Origin: Casuarina equisetifolia
Taxonomy: Eukaryota; Streptophyta; Magnoliopsida; Fagales; Casuarinaceae
Length of the DNA stretch: 64,000 nt
NCBI GenBank assembly: GCA_028551475.1
Contig: CM052357.1
Location: 18,461,931-18,525,930, forward strand
Reading direction: 5' to 3'
Shown here: positions 1-13,400 of the stretch, piece by piece
Position numbering within the stretch: the first letter of the stretch is position 1
How the letters are laid out: each line of letters opens with the position of its first letter
The notes under the pieces: model-generated
The model's database searches: none
Seen by the model: the letters and a program-made list of their open reading frames with translations, nothing else
Told to the model about the DNA's origin: nothing
Position numbers and translations under genes: made by a program

Positions 1-170
1 GATTTATTTACCACTTATAAAGTAATATAACTAAACCTAATATATGATATTTTAACATGAATTGACGCTATTTATATTGTATCTTATTGTCATTTCAAAA
101 ATCTTAAATAATATATCTTTGAGGCTATATATACGTTTCCTAATGTGTAGACAAATTCATTCTTTAATCA

Positions 171-212
<42 letters not shown>

Positions 213-260
213 TATATCTATATATATGAATATATAAATATATTTATAGTTATTCTCACA
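1..260. repeat. 3' flank of HAK gene, repeated at 13,148-13,400; contains (CA)n
   Basis: AT-rich sequence with a (CA)n run at 173-211. The stretch around 60-180 can be aligned by eye with 13,148-13,320, and both are followed by a CA microsatellite. Because both lie on the same side of HAK-derived sequence, this is most simply the shared 3' flank of the duplicated locus, although an old dispersed repeat is possible. No coding potential was seen. Confidence 0.55.
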
Positions 261-423
261 CAACCATATATGTTCATCAGTATCAAGAAATAAACGTCTG
301 TGTTTCGTATATTTTGGAAGAGATTCCCTACCCTTCATGGCATCCCATGGAAGAAACTCTTATTCCTTGGAAGCCAAGATATTGTAAAAGTGAGCAATTT
401 TACTCTTTCCTTAGAGCAGCATC

Positions 424-3400
424 TCATACATACAATGTCTGGCCAACATTCAAGAGACTCTCTTGAGGAATATTGAAGATCGCAGTGTTCTCTCTGCAAA
501 TCCTCCTTAGGAATGCATAAATGTAATCAATGGCTATCTTCTTGTAGAACCTTGAACCCCTCTTAGCCCTCACCACTGAATTACCCAGTATGTGAACCAA
601 ACCCGCATTTTTGCAGGTCTTCAAGAATTCTAACTCATCAGTCTCAACCTGGCTACTTCCTCGACTGTGCAGCTGGATGGAGATGTTTGCATGTGATGAA
701 TTTATGAGAACAATCGAGTCGCCTGATGAGAGTGTGTCGCCTGAATCAGCGTGAGCTGTCATGCCATTATCAATAATGAGGGTGTTACCTGACTCTGCAG
801 GTCGCTCACCAACTAAACTCGACACGTCAGAGTCTGAACACCCTTCCATCAAGAACTCACACTGAACAAACAGGAAGAGGCTATTAATAAGCTTTCCCTC
901 AAACTCATGATCTTTCCTATGGAGGTCTTGATATCCATACCTAGCGACACAACGGAACATATGAAGGTTTCTTGGTCCGATCCGCTTCACAAGGAATCTC
1001 TCTTCTTCTGGGACGCTGTGGACAGGAAGGTACTTCACACAAACAAACACAACAACGGAGTGGATTGCAGGTAGGTTGGTGATGAAGTGGGAAAAGATGT
1101 GGGGAACTCCTCTTGCAAGCTCAGTGTACACAAGTCCTATTCCAGGGACCCGAACAAGTCCAAGACTCGGTCCAAGCCCGAGAACCCATCCCATCGAAAC
1201 CTTACTGTGCAACTCAACCTCATAACGTCTAACTGTACCATAATGCCAAACATACATGACGATAGAAAAGGCTGCTGCGATCACAAGAGGTACCCAACCG
1301 CCTTGATTTATCTTCAGTAGTACAGCAGAAAAGTATGTGCCCTCCACAACCAGCGATAATCCAGTGAAGATCAGCACAAGTATCCAAGGGCAGCGCCACA
1401 CCAGAATCATGACTAGAGTCATAAGTAATGTGGTTACCAGCATGACTCCTGCAACTGCTGTCCCTATTGTACAACAACTATGTTAAAGAATGTAATAGGA
1501 AAGCTTGAAAGGGAACCAATAGTCACAAGACAGTTAAATTCAATGATAGACACAGTTGAACTAAATTTACCAGAATGGTCCTAAAATCGCCTGCTTCACT
1601 TCAATCATTGCATACAATGTCATGCAAGAGACTTGCTTAATTTAGTTTGTGAGAGAACACGAGTGACAGAGAAAAGAAAAGGCAACAATTCTACAATTGT
1701 ATTTTGGACTGAGTGACCTGCTAACGGTTAGGTCTACAGCCAGCATGAATGACCCCAAAATCCAACCAAGGGATCAGCTATATGAAAATGTTATCAAGGA
1801 AATAGAACTAAAAGAAAATGGAACAATCAAAACACCAAAGTAACATTCAGAGTAAGATGTGAAAAAACCGAAAAACTGATTTGGAACCTTAATATCATTC
1901 AAATATCAAAGGAAGTACTACTTTCTATAAGGGCTTCCAAGTCAAAGATCAGCTCTGATCAGATGAGGTATCTCATGCAAAAATGAAATAGGATTCACAA
2001 TGCTCCACGAAACTCTTTTGAACCAATAATAGAATTGTTTATTGATATTTGAGCCCCACAAGTAGATCTTCAACTAAATCAGGAATCTCTCCATTTTTAA
2101 CAATTTCATAAAATACAAACTTTATTCATCCATGTCATGTCACAAGTGCTCTTAACTTGAGAAATCTACAACGCCCTATGCCCTTCACTCCTGTTGTTCT
2201 CCTTCCTCTCTCTCTCCACACCAACAAATCGCCCCCCCACCCCCCTCCGGCCCGCTGGGGTGTTTCCGTGGGAATCACATTCTATTTCTGAATTCCTTAC
2301 AGTTACCAACATTTACCCAAAGCAAACTCAGCTTTCCAGCTTTTCACAATATATTAGCAGCTTTATCATTACATTTATCTTCCTTTTCAGTCGAAGACTA
2401 TGCTTTTTATATGGTATTATAATTTTGATTTCCTTGTAATAGACTTCTCAGAGTTTGATTAGCAACTAGCAAGTAGGACGCAGAGTTCCCTAGAAACAAC
2501 CCAGCCTCAAAGGATCCTCAATCTGTTGATGGCCAATAAACACAGTATGTAATTGGACATAACTGCTGTTATCGGTCAAACTGAGTTGACTGATAATCTT
2601 ACATAAGCATCCAAGTAGAAGCTGTTCTGGTCCCACATAAGGAAGTTTATCCCAAAATAGGGAGAAGCCAGATGACTTTGGATTGTTTTTCTAATCACGA
2701 TCCATCAGAAGACGAAATCCATTGAAGTTGGAAAAAAATCAGACTATGTTGGTCCGATAAGCACAAACATGGTACGCTAAGCTTCGGACCAAAACAAGAA
2801 AATCAGCAATTAAAATATTTCATATCTTTGCAAAGGATTAATTTTATTGATATAAGCAGACGAGTAGCTAAGAATGCAACATAAAATTTTTTTTAGATAA
2901 ATCACACTGCAGAATGTTTTCTGCTTTTTATTTTTTTATTTTTCATAGCAGTGAAGCAACAATGCAACTTCTTGAGTTTTGTGGGCTTCAACGGTATGGC
3001 CTCAAATTAAAGTTTAAATCCAAGTGACAGGGCTGTTTGACAATTTGAAATATTCATTCTTATTACCAATTAGCCCTATGCCTGAATATGGCAGTATCAA
3101 CAATTTCAACCCTTTTCAGGTGGATATGATTGTTTAGAATGTTCTGTTTTGAAAAGAGTCATAAGCCCATGAAATTTTTGCACCCTTTTTCCTTTTACTG
3201 AGACAGTTACACTTGAATCTTTCTAATATCTGATCTAAACATGCATTGGATGAATTGTAAGATAAAACAGGCAGCAAATTGACTATATGGTGAGAAGACT
3301 TTTTGGAGGTTCCTTGATGTGCTAGTTTGATAGAAAGTGCTGATATGCAGATTACTAAAGAAAAGCTGATCCAAGAAATGCAAGTTAAAGAAAAGAAAGA

Positions 3401-6400
3401 GGAATAGATTAAATTTGACTAAAGATCTACTGGTGAAAAAGTAAATACGGTCAATTTCCTCATATCAGAAAAGGAGTTAAAAAGACATGTAAAAGAGAAA
3501 GAGAGAGAGAGAGAGAGAGAAACACGAGAACTTCAGCCTACTATCTATTTATGCACTACTTATGCACTCCTCAGTCATTCAAAAGCAGAGAAGGAAGAGC
3601 AGAAACTCCTGTTTCTAGAATGGAAGCAAAGTAGGTTGGTTGTGTTCGTGTAGATTATCAGCAAATAATTTACGCTAACACTTCTACTGCATTAGGTTTG
3701 TCTGGAGGAGAATTTATGTTGAGACAAGTAGAAAAAAGCATGTGCCATTTAACCACAGTATGATTGGGTAGACTGAAAGAAGAAGAAATATCAAACTTCA
3801 CATTATTCAACAGAAATAAATACCAGTAGCATTTCCAATTTGGGTCTGATTTTTGAATCCCGCTGTCGCAGCAATGCAAAGAATCATAAGGATCCAATTA
3901 ATGTCCGGTATATATATCTGATTAGGGAAACGCTTTGAGGTATGTACGACCTTCACTCTTGGGAAACAGCCAAGTGCAAGGGCCTGCTTAATTAATGAAA
4001 AAGTTGCAGATATGGTGGTCTGACTCGCAACAACAGCAGCTGCGGTTGCAACAACAAACACTGGCCAATATATGATATCTGCAGAATGATCGAAAATCAG
4101 CATATTTCAGACATCTTCTTACCACATGGAATGGACAAAATCACTTGGCAGAAATTACAAGGATGAATTTTACATGCATTAGTGAAACTTCAATTCTTTC
4201 CAACTATTTATGAATGTTTCACAATCATTTTGAAGAGCCTTCTGATTCATACTAGAAACAAAATGAGCTACCACTACTATTGGTGAACAAGAAACACTTT
4301 TCTACAATCCTCTTATTCTAAAAAATTTAGTGACTAATTCACTCATTATGATAATTACAAACCAATAAGTTGTTCTACAAGGCAGTTACCAACAAAATCC
4401 AGATTGTCTATTATAAAGAACTGGTCAAGCAAGAAAGTTCTGCTTTTGAGGAACCATTCCCAAGATACATGGAATCCCAAAGGAGTTCAGGAGACTCTCC
4501 AACGATTCAAAATGAAACTTCCATTAATGAAAATGCACAAATAGCCATATTTTGACAAGAATTTCATAACACAGTCGAATTTTTTGGGTTCAAGTTACTG
4601 TCAGAGAATGAACCTGGAATGGAAAGATAAAATGCACCCACAACATTATCTGGGTTCTTCAAAAGATATGCTGCTTGTCCAGAATAGGCTAAAAGAAGGG
4701 AAGGAAATACAACTGCTGTGAAAGCAATCTGTATTGATGGAAGTGGGAAATGTGATAGGTCAGCAAAAAGAGCTTCCGTTCCTGTAGGTTCAAAATTCAT
4801 CAAGAGAATAAAATTCATAGTTTCTTATTTGATTTCCATGAATTTAAAAGGAAGAATAATCAAATAAGTGAAACTAGATGAACTGTCACAATAAAAACTT
4901 TTACCTGTTATGCTAAGCATAATACCCCCAAGGGATGTCCAGCTACGTCTCCTTCCCCTTTTAAAATAATGATATATACACACTGGAGAAAAAGCTTTCA
5001 AGACACTGCTATCATATCTCCAAATATTGAATATGCCAATACCTCCAATTAACATAAACCAAACAAACACAACTGGAGCAAATAACCAACTAACTCTATC
5101 TGTTCCATAGTGTTGCATGCTAAATAAACCAACTATTATAGTGACACCAACAATCACAACTACATCTGCATAACAGTAATGAAAAATGTTATGAATCTGC
5201 AATAATGAAAGATTTACAGGTATGAGGAAGCAAATAAAAGAAAATGCTTGAGTCCAGGAGCATGCAGATACCTGTACTCATCATGGTGCGACTGACATTT
5301 ATCCCACCAACAGCAGATAGAACTGCAAGTGATTCAACAGTTAAGTATCTTTTAAAGGAGATCATCAACAACAAAACTACTGTTGAATTTTCGAAATTTT
5401 GTCCCTTATACATCTGTACAGTGCAAATCATGTGGACAAAAAATGTAATGTTATTGCTGAAATAAATAGATACTCAGCTACTCAAAAAATAACTGATTGG
5501 AATGCCCTGATAGCTTGTTTTGGATCAAACATTTTTTAAATAGCTATCTAGGTATAGGGCTATATGTCATGTAAAAGAACGGCTTTTAGAGTTTCATAAT
5601 TCCAGAGAGTTTTCGTTGGCAATTGAGCTACCCACTTGTTGCTTTAGAATTTCAACTTCTTTTTCTTCATACCTTAATTACAGAATTCAAAGCTCTAACA
5701 GTGTAGGATAAGTTAACAAGTTTCAGGCTGAACTAGATATTAACACATTAACGCCAATCACTGACAGGAAAATGAAAAGGATTTACATATTTACTTTTGG
5801 CAAGAAGAGAAAGGTCCAGTCATGTCTACAAACGGTTACTAAAAGAAAAGTATTTATGTAGAGCTGAGCATTATCAATAAAGTTGCCAACAATAATGAAA
5901 TTTAGGACAACGCACTGTCTGATATTTAACTAGCCTCAATTCTGGTTCAATACCCAACAAGTTATATGACATTACAGTACTGATGAACCATGTTCTTCTG
6001 TTTAATTTACTGTATGTGTGTTCCTACTCAGAGTTTCTTTTTGTTGTAGCAAACACGTACTTTGCATTACAAAGATCTGTTCATTTGCAAGTAGATTACT
6101 CAACAAGATAGAGGGCAGATTGAAAGACTCAAGTTTTCAAGCATGAAGGATAGACACCTGATATAGCTGGAGTCAGGATCCCGTCTCCAATCACCATACA
6201 AGAGCCAACAATTACGAGAATAAGAATTGCATTTTTCTTGAATGCATTTCCCTCCAACCAACTTTTTGTATTTCCGGCAAATGATTTTTCAGGGAATACA
6301 GAATGGCTATACGTTGTTAACTTCTCGTCTGTCCAATCTTCGTTGGGAATAATCTTTATGTTTGCATGCCGACAAAGCAGTGAATAGAGAGCAAAAGTCC

Positions 6401-8018
6401 CACCTTTGGAACATAAGTACAAGGAACTCTGTGACTTGTCAGAAACAAATAGGGAAATATGCCTCATAATGACAAGAGGTAAAGGATGTTATGCCATAAA
6501 ACCATAAGGAGAATGCCATTACAATGTTTAAAATGAATCAGAGGATATAGAAGTCTACCTTTGAAAATAAAGTTCATGTAAGAAAGCAGGAAGGACCATT
6601 TCTCATCTATCGTAACGCTAAAAAGTATTAAAAATGATTACCTATATGAAGAAATTAGTTTGTTTGTTTCACGTATTTTTATAGATGGCTCTGAATTCCA
6701 ATGTATACTTTCGATCATATGAACATCCCTAGCCTGTGATTATTAATTTACTGTCTCGGATAAAGAGATCTTTTTCCCTCACTTTCTATAAAGGAAAAGT
6801 GGCATAGTACTTCATATCAAGTGAAATTATCTTCTCTTTCACATCCAAATGATGGGGTAATACTAAAAAGGAAGAAACCTTGTTGCTTTCAAGGTGTCTG
6901 TCAGAGATCCAAATCCATTTGTCATTCCTCCAAAGAATACAGAATCTAAGGCTTCCTGGTCTCACTAGTCATATCGATGCACTTTGAATTTTATTATTTT
7001 ATTATTTTATAATTTATAATTCAAATGTTCAATGGTCTACAACATTAAATTGGCTCTAAGATAGAGTTAACTGATCAACAGTTTAAAAAGACATAAGAAT
7101 GGTTAAAAATCAAGTTTCATAGAATGACAAAAGAAAGAATAGACATCATCAACCTTGATGTTCTCCTTCCCCTGACAATGAATGACACTATAGAAAAGCT
7201 AAAAGGCCACAGTAGCATGTAGATATAACCTTTAAAGACTATATTAGTATTATTCTGAACCATAACGCACATCAAAATTTTCACATTCCATTGCAATTGT
7301 AACTTTTTATGTAAAGATTAATATACCTTGACCATTGTCATTTGCTCTACAGACAATAAAAACATACTTCAGGAGTGGAACAAGAAGGAGGGAGTATATG
7401 ATCAATGATAAAGCTCCAATAACATCCTCTGGGTCTTCAATCCTATTGGGAAATGTGTTGTAGAAAACATACAAGGGAGATGTGCCCAAATCTCCATAGA
7501 CTACACCAAGGCTTTGGAATGCAAGTTGAAGAACCAATGATGCTGAAAATTTCTGAAGGAAACCAACAAGAATCATCAAAGAGAGTAATATTACAACAAG
7601 AAAAAGTATACTCAAAAGTCTCTGTATTTTATTTGTGCCATGGTTTGTTTATGCAGGCAATATCTTGAGACCTTGTAATAAATTCAACCATATAGCTAAC
7701 AACATTAATTTTTGTTTTCATTATCTTTATCCTCCGACTAATAATAAGAGAACATAAATTGGTCCACATAAGATTCAAAGCCTTAGAAATTGGAATTGGA
7801 TCAGATCTTCAGTTTTGTTTGAAATAGATCATTCCAATAAAGTGTTACGTAAGGAGAGAAAGAGACTGAGTCTCCGATAGGTCAATGCATGACACCTTTT
7901 CCTTGGACATGTTTCTGAGCCTCTTAGCTTCCTCCTCCATGGGCGGATCAAACTTCTGATTCCAAGTCCGCACTCTACTTCTATCAGCATTTTCATCAGT
8001 CTGCACTCTTGGACCCAT
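424..8018 (-). CDS. HAK5: HAK/KUP/KT potassium transporter, HAK5-like (8 exons, 789 aa)
   Basis: Multi-pass plasma-membrane K+ transporter of the plant HAK/KUP/KT family; cluster I (HAK5-type) members mediate high-affinity, H+-coupled K+ uptake. Exons, 5' to 3': 8018-7896, 7552-7327, 6403-6158, 5322-5272, 5165-4905, 4781-4614, 4078-3824, 1463-424. They total 2370 nt, with GT/AG at every junction; intron 1 is phase 0 and the other six are phase 1. Residues 58-69 read [12 protein letters not shown], the family's K+-filter signature; [12 protein letters not shown] spans the exon 3/4 junction. Hydrophobic segments fill residues about 45-560 and a cytosolic tail ends in [10 protein letters not shown]. 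The length matches the roughly 785 residues usual for HAK5. The ATG at 8018 has an in-frame TGA 15 nt upstream, so the N-terminus is fixed. Intron 7 (1464-3823) is unusually long at 2.36 kb. The family call is certain; orthology to Arabidopsis HAK5 is inferred. Confidence 0.93.
3500..3520. repeat. (GA)n microsatellite in HAK intron 7
   Basis: Uninterrupted GA dinucleotide run inside the long last intron of the transporter gene. The duplicate copy near 18,240-18,275 has a purine A-rich run in the same relative place instead. Confidence 0.85.
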
Positions 8019-9560
8019 TTGTGTCTCAGCTCAAACGATTCTTCCTTCTTCCACCAGTTAATATTTCTGGATATGCTTTCTCAATTCTTAATCATCTTTC
8101 AAATATTTTGTTGACAGTGAACGCCACACAACTTGTACACTGTACAAAACCAATTCTGCATCCTTAGCCCCCATAACATATCATGATAGAGAAATAATGA
8201 TAATTTTTATCTCTACTTTGTTAAAGAATTCAGATCAGGAGTAGAATTGTTAAGTTTCTTTAGTATCTTAATCAAAACTGTATAGGCCCCAAGCAAGTTT
8301 AACGACTACAAGATTACTCATTAAGGAAAGCTATAACATATAACCCCATCTTATATAATCCCAGATAATAACCCGTACGTATTGTCCCATACTTTAATTA
8401 AATGTAAAATTCCAGATGATTCTCATATAATTCTGCGAGTAGAACCTAAAAGGAGAATGGAAACATAAATCAACAACAAAAATTTTAATTGAACAACTGG
8501 AGAGTCCCAGGTTTTGAACACAAGACCCTTTAGGCGGGGTTCTGATACCCTGTCAGAAACTAAGATCCCAAAACGTATTCTGAAAGTTGATGCCAAAAAA
8601 TTGATTTTGGGTATCAAAACTGATCCCAATGCTTATATTAGTGGGAGAAAGATGCGGGAGATCCTTTTCACCACATGGTGAAGCTGGAACTTTTGGAGAT
8701 CTTTCTTCAGATTCACACGGGCCGCTTGAGTTTTCTAGTTTTAAGAGTCGTGTTTCCTGAACTCAAAGTAGAAATCGAATAATTCTGATAGTCTTTTAAC
8801 AAAGGTTGACTGATGGATCCACAAGAACCGATAGGCTTTACAGAGTAAATACATAGGATACACAGGTCATTTTTATAAAATGATTTAAACCACCGGTTAT
8901 CAAGGTATAAAGATCCCGTCACCGGAGGCTGAACAAATAAACAGCATAACTAAGAGTCTATTTCTTGGTGAGCTGAAGATCATAAGTCAGAAATGGCACA
9001 ACAAACTGGAAGAAGAAAGACGAACCAGCTCCTTCACGCTATTCCGAATCAATTTTCAAAATAACAAGTAATCAGTGGAAATCCAAAGTTACATTGAGCT
9101 CAAAGAGGCAGCTACGAAAGAGTATTCAAAGGACCAAAACTACAAATCAAACTTTGTTCCCCAATCCAGTACGTCACTGGATTGATGCTATGCGCGCAAT
9201 GAGCTGTTAAACCACGAAGTTGCAACAACATTAAAATGACCCAAAACCAAATCTTGGAACTTTAACCCCAAGCAAACAAGCTCATACACTGACATACTGA
9301 AGATAGTTCCAGGAAAGCCCAGAAGCCCAGTTGCAGATTCCAGAGCAAAAACAGAAGAAGACGAAGACGAAGAGGCAGAGAAGGAGGAAGAATCACCCTA
9401 TTACTTGCTGGATCATCAGCTTCAACCACAGGATCACTCATCAAAACCCAGATACTGATTGTTAGTGGAACAGCAGAAGAACCTGACCCGTGCAATTTAA
9501 ATTGAAATGAAAGGACTACCTACCCAGTCCTTGTTTGTAAACTCGTTACCTTCCTCGTAA
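8019..9560 (-). other. Upstream region of the HAK gene, no confident gene
   Basis: About 1.5 kb upstream of the HAK start codon. It should hold the 5' leader and promoter, but no single TATA box or leader intron can be chosen by eye. A 77-codon minus-strand open frame at 9262-9495 is locally GC-richer and Leu/Pro-rich; it could be a leader exon or chance. No known domain was recognised. Confidence 0.35.
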
Positions 9561-10570
9561 GTTCTTCGTTTAGTTTCATACTCTTACGCGACAAAGCCAC
9601 CATGAAATGATTGTCAATACTACCATTTAAAAACCTGTAAACTAAGTTAGATTAATACTTCCATTTAACTAATATATTCATAGTTTTTTCCAAGTACAAA
9701 ATATACAGAACAAAATTTTTTAAGCATTATATTTATAAAGCCCCACGTACCGCACGGAAAGCCCATTACTCTGTCTTCCGGCCTGATGAGCTGATCGGGA
9801 GCGTGTTGGGTGGTCTTTGGATAACTGAGATGGATTTTGGATTTCCTGAGTTGCATTTGGATTTACCAAAGCTGTCAGAAACCTTTAAGAAACCGACCGG
9901 TCCATAACAGGGAGAAAACGCAGCGCGTTTTCTGGTTGCCAAACGGGGTTTTTTGTTTTTCCTTCTCTCGTGTGAATATGGAATATAAAAAAAGAATTCT
10001 AGAGCTTACATGATGTTCACTTGATTAATTACATCGGTACCTACATCAGCATAGAATTACAACCAAACTAGATTACTTAAAATTTGACCAAATAATCTAA
10101 ACCTCATCATAATACTAAGCAACTGCTTAACAAATATTATTAATCAAAATTAGAAGTAATAACCATATCTTATTTAAGTACAAAAAATAAAACATAAACC
10201 TAACTCTTATAAAAGAGGTTTACCAAAAACAACAATCCAAACAATTAAAAGTATACAAAACAAGAAAGCAAATTACAAATGGTAACATATAGGTTTGATT
10301 ATCTAAAAGCATATGATTGCGTAGACTTAACTAATCCTCTTTAAAGGGTATGACTATTAAAATTTTGGCAAAGATATGATAGGAAATAAAGATTCTTCTA
10401 CAACTTTTTATCCAAAATGCAAGGAATTTGCTCATCCATCTTAGTTCCCTAAAGATTCCTTTGAGTTGAGCTAGAACAATAAATTTTAAGATGAAGAACA
10501 TGCCCTTAATCCTAATATACCTATCTGTCAACATCACTTTCTTGAAAAGCAAGAAATATTTGGTGAAAAC
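9561..10570. other. Intergenic, with a short perfect hairpin at 9913-9933
   Basis: Non-coding AT-rich sequence. At 9913-9933 a 9-bp stem (agaaaacgc / gcgttttct) encloses a 3-base loop, next to locally GC-rich sequence. Open frames at 9665-9856 and 10331-10579 on the minus strand show no recognisable protein. Confidence 0.4.
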
Positions 10571-10983
10571 TGTTGCCAAAATTGTTAAATATTTGTAAAA
10601 TTATAAGGACAAACTGTCCTTACCCTGTAGGACCCATGTGTAAAATTAGTGAGTGACGTGGGTTGTGTAGAACTTAGTAGAAACAGTGCAGTCGGTGCTT
10701 AGTGCAAAGTGTGTGTGAGAGTGAAACTAATAGAGAGAAAGGGTGTAGAAGATAGTGCAGAGAGCTCTCCCTATTTGGTTTCACTGTAGCTCCGGTGATG
10801 AGTAGCCTGGCAACTTGATTCTCATCTTAATCAAAGGTGAAGGGGTTGGAATCTCCGGTGATAGTGGACGTAAGTGTGATTTGCCAAACCACTCTAAACA
10901 AATGTGTCTTTCTTACCTTTTTGATCTAAATAGCTTGTTGTTCTATGATTTATTAGTGTGATGCTTAGCTTCTTATTCCAACA
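10571..10983 (+). mobile_element. Copia-type 5' LTR remnant (TG...CA, ~413 bp)
   Basis: Starts with TGTTG and ends with CCAACA. Three bases later, at 10987-10998, comes tggtattggagt, a 9-of-12 match to the initiator-Met tRNA primer site (tggtatcagagc). This LTR-then-primer-site order identifies a plus-strand LTR retrotransposon. No matching 3' LTR or pol was found, so it is a truncated element or a fragment. Confidence 0.6.
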
Positions 10984-13000
10984 AACTGGTATTGGAGTTT
11001 AAGTTCTTGAGCTAGAAGAGAAGCTAGAGGCATCTCCCGCAAAAAGCTTAGAAGTTTTAGCCTTGGAGCTTAAAGAGTTTGAAAAGTTGAAATCAAGCTA
11101 GATTTTCACTTTTCTAAAGAGGTAATGACTTCTCCTTGGTGTTTTTCATGCAAAGAATGGCTTGAGACATATAAAAATTGAGGTTTTTCGAACTATTTGA
11201 GTGGGTTGGAGGAAATCCATTTTAATCTTTTCAAGCTTAAAAGCAGAGAAAAATTGTTATTTTTGGAGAAAAGGAGGCCAGATCGGGAATCAGGCCTACT
11301 AGATCTTCAATTTTGGAGTTTTTTGTGTAAAAAGGGCAAAAAATGGTCTCCAAAAGTCACCGTGCAGCCGTTGGAGATAACGGAATCGATGCAAAAAAAT
11401 TGTAAATGGAGTAATCTCGACTCAGTTTGGGACCCAGACAAGCAAACGGGTAGCTATAGAGCAGGTTCGGTGTAGATAGGATGCAAACTTGGGCACATGC
11501 AAATGGATCGTGGGTTGGATCGAGTGCAGTTGGATGCAGACCTGGGCCATGGTTAGATTGTGAGAATCGAGCTATTATAGTGGCCCAAGTGCTAGAATCA
11601 AGTATAGATATCGTGTGGGCGAGTCGGTGAAATTTGTTGGGTCAAGTCGAGTTTATTCAAAAATGGACTGGATGAAAGGAGCTGTTGGACTAGTTGTATG
11701 GGCTTGGAAGTTGGGTTGGACAGGCTGAAATGGGCCCACCTATGTTGAAGGTGATGTGGATCTAGGTGAGAGAGAATTTAATGGACCTCATTCTCTTACA
11801 TCAGAAAAAAAAAAAAAAGTGAGACTATTGATTTTATAAGAGGGCTTAACTACTCTTATCATTTGGTTAACGTTTTTGATAGACTTGCCCGGATATGAAT
11901 TGATGTGGCTTTCTTTTCTCTCTCCTTTGCCACATGCTTTATAGTAGTTGAAGATGTCTTCTCTTGCCCGCAAGCTTCTTTGCACACAACACCCAGATGG
12001 GATTGGAGTAGCTCATGTCACGAACCGAGAAACTCTTGTTTGTGTTTGTAATATATAGGAGCTCTTTGTATATGTTATTCCTTAACATGGGATCAACTTC
12101 TCTTGTTTATATTTAGTGTATCCAAAAAGGGTTTTCTTATTCATCAATAAACAAGTTTTTACCCAATTATTCTCTCCTTTACTTAACATTTTTAGGAAGA
12201 CTTAAACTTTATGTCTCGCTATATAAATTAGCCTAGCTAATTTAAAGTCTTAAGATGCTATCTTGGTGTTACCAACACCCACTAGAATTAAACTTGAAGA
12301 GCGGCATCGGGTTTGATATGCATAGGGTGGTGAGCCTATTTATCTCACTTCTTATATTCTAGATAGATTTTTCAACAAGTAGCGAGCTTTTGTCTTTTGA
12401 ATGTATGCTTTCGCAAAACTTCTTCAATCACGGTTTCTCGCCATCAGAAAACAAGATGGGTAGTTGTTAGTGTTCATGATGGGAAATCATTCTTGCCTAC
12501 CTTAATCTTGGAGGCGTCAGCTTTTATAATGTGGTTATAATCTATTTTTTAAGGTATTGATACTGCGCACTTGCTGCATCCCTTTTTAACATGTTGAAAG
12601 TTTGTTTATAAACGTGGTTCAATTGAAACCACTTACGTCTCTATACGGGAAAAGGGTTTTGATCTCCCCATTCGCCTTCCTTGGGCAGAAATATGTAAGG
12701 GAGGGGAAACCCATGAATGAACAAACACGAGCCCTAATTATAGAATAATAATCAAAGATAATAAATTCATTCAAAGAAAATATATATATGCACGATTTTC
12801 ACAGCGAAAGCATGATAGAAGGCTACGCGAAGTAGGGATCTTAGTATAAAATCCTAACTTCGTCCCACAAGCAAAAATATTTTTAAACTCTAGCTTTTTA
12901 TGGTTGTTTGAAATATTAGTTTCCCATTCAAGAAATTCTCCTATTAGACCCTCTGAGTATCATATACCTTTTAGAGTACGACATGTGTATAATATAGAAC
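10984..13000 (+). other. Probable untranslated leader/internal remnant of the LTR element, then unassigned
   Basis: Sequence after the primer site has a 92-codon open frame (11197-11475) without a recognisable domain, then a poly-A tract near 11,805-11,818, then unassigned sequence. I see no Gag zinc knuckle, protease or pol motif. The boundary of the element cannot be placed. Confidence 0.25.
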
Positions 13001-13019
13001 TATAGCTAGAGTTTATTGT

Positions 13020-13110
13020 TAATCAATAAGAAAAATTAGTGGTAAGGTAACGAGTCTTTGGCTTGCGAGTCCATTAGGTCAAGGTTCAACATCCCTTCCC
13101 CCTCCCTCGT
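13020..13110 (+). repeat. tRNA-derived SINE-like fragment
   Basis: Contains agtggtaaggt followed about 40 bases later by aggttcaacatccc, resembling RNA polymerase III A and B boxes (B-box consensus GGTTCRANNCC). It is followed by a (GT)n run at 13110-13124. It does not fold as a full tRNA, so it is read as a decayed tRNA-derived SINE. Confidence 0.35.
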
Positions 13111-13147
13111 GTGTGTGTGTGTGTTTATAAAACAAATATAAATTAAT

Positions 13148-13400
13148 TTTATTTATACACTTATAACATAGATACAACAAAAATATTTATAGTAATATAT
13201 AATATCTTACCATGAAATGGACAAATTCTATTGTATCTTGTTATTTCTAAAATGTTCAATTATATATCTTTAAATCTACTTATATATTCAAAGATAAATT
13301 TGTTATTTAAACAAGCACACATGTGCTCACATACACATATAAACAAACATATATGTTTACACTCACACACACACACACATACACACAAACATATATACAT
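13148..13400. repeat. Second copy of the HAK 3' flank, with (CA)n at 13,364-13,379
   Basis: Aligns with window positions about 1-215, sharing for example ttgtatctt and the step into AAGCACACA. It lies upstream (lower coordinate) of the HAK-derived fragments at 15.7 kb, in the same relative place and orientation as the first copy. It is taken as the outer edge of the duplication. Confidence 0.5.

Noticed and set aside
9262..9495. 77-codon minus frame upstream of the HAK gene
   Set aside because: Leu/Pro-rich low-complexity translation; no splice route into HAK exon 1 could be shown.
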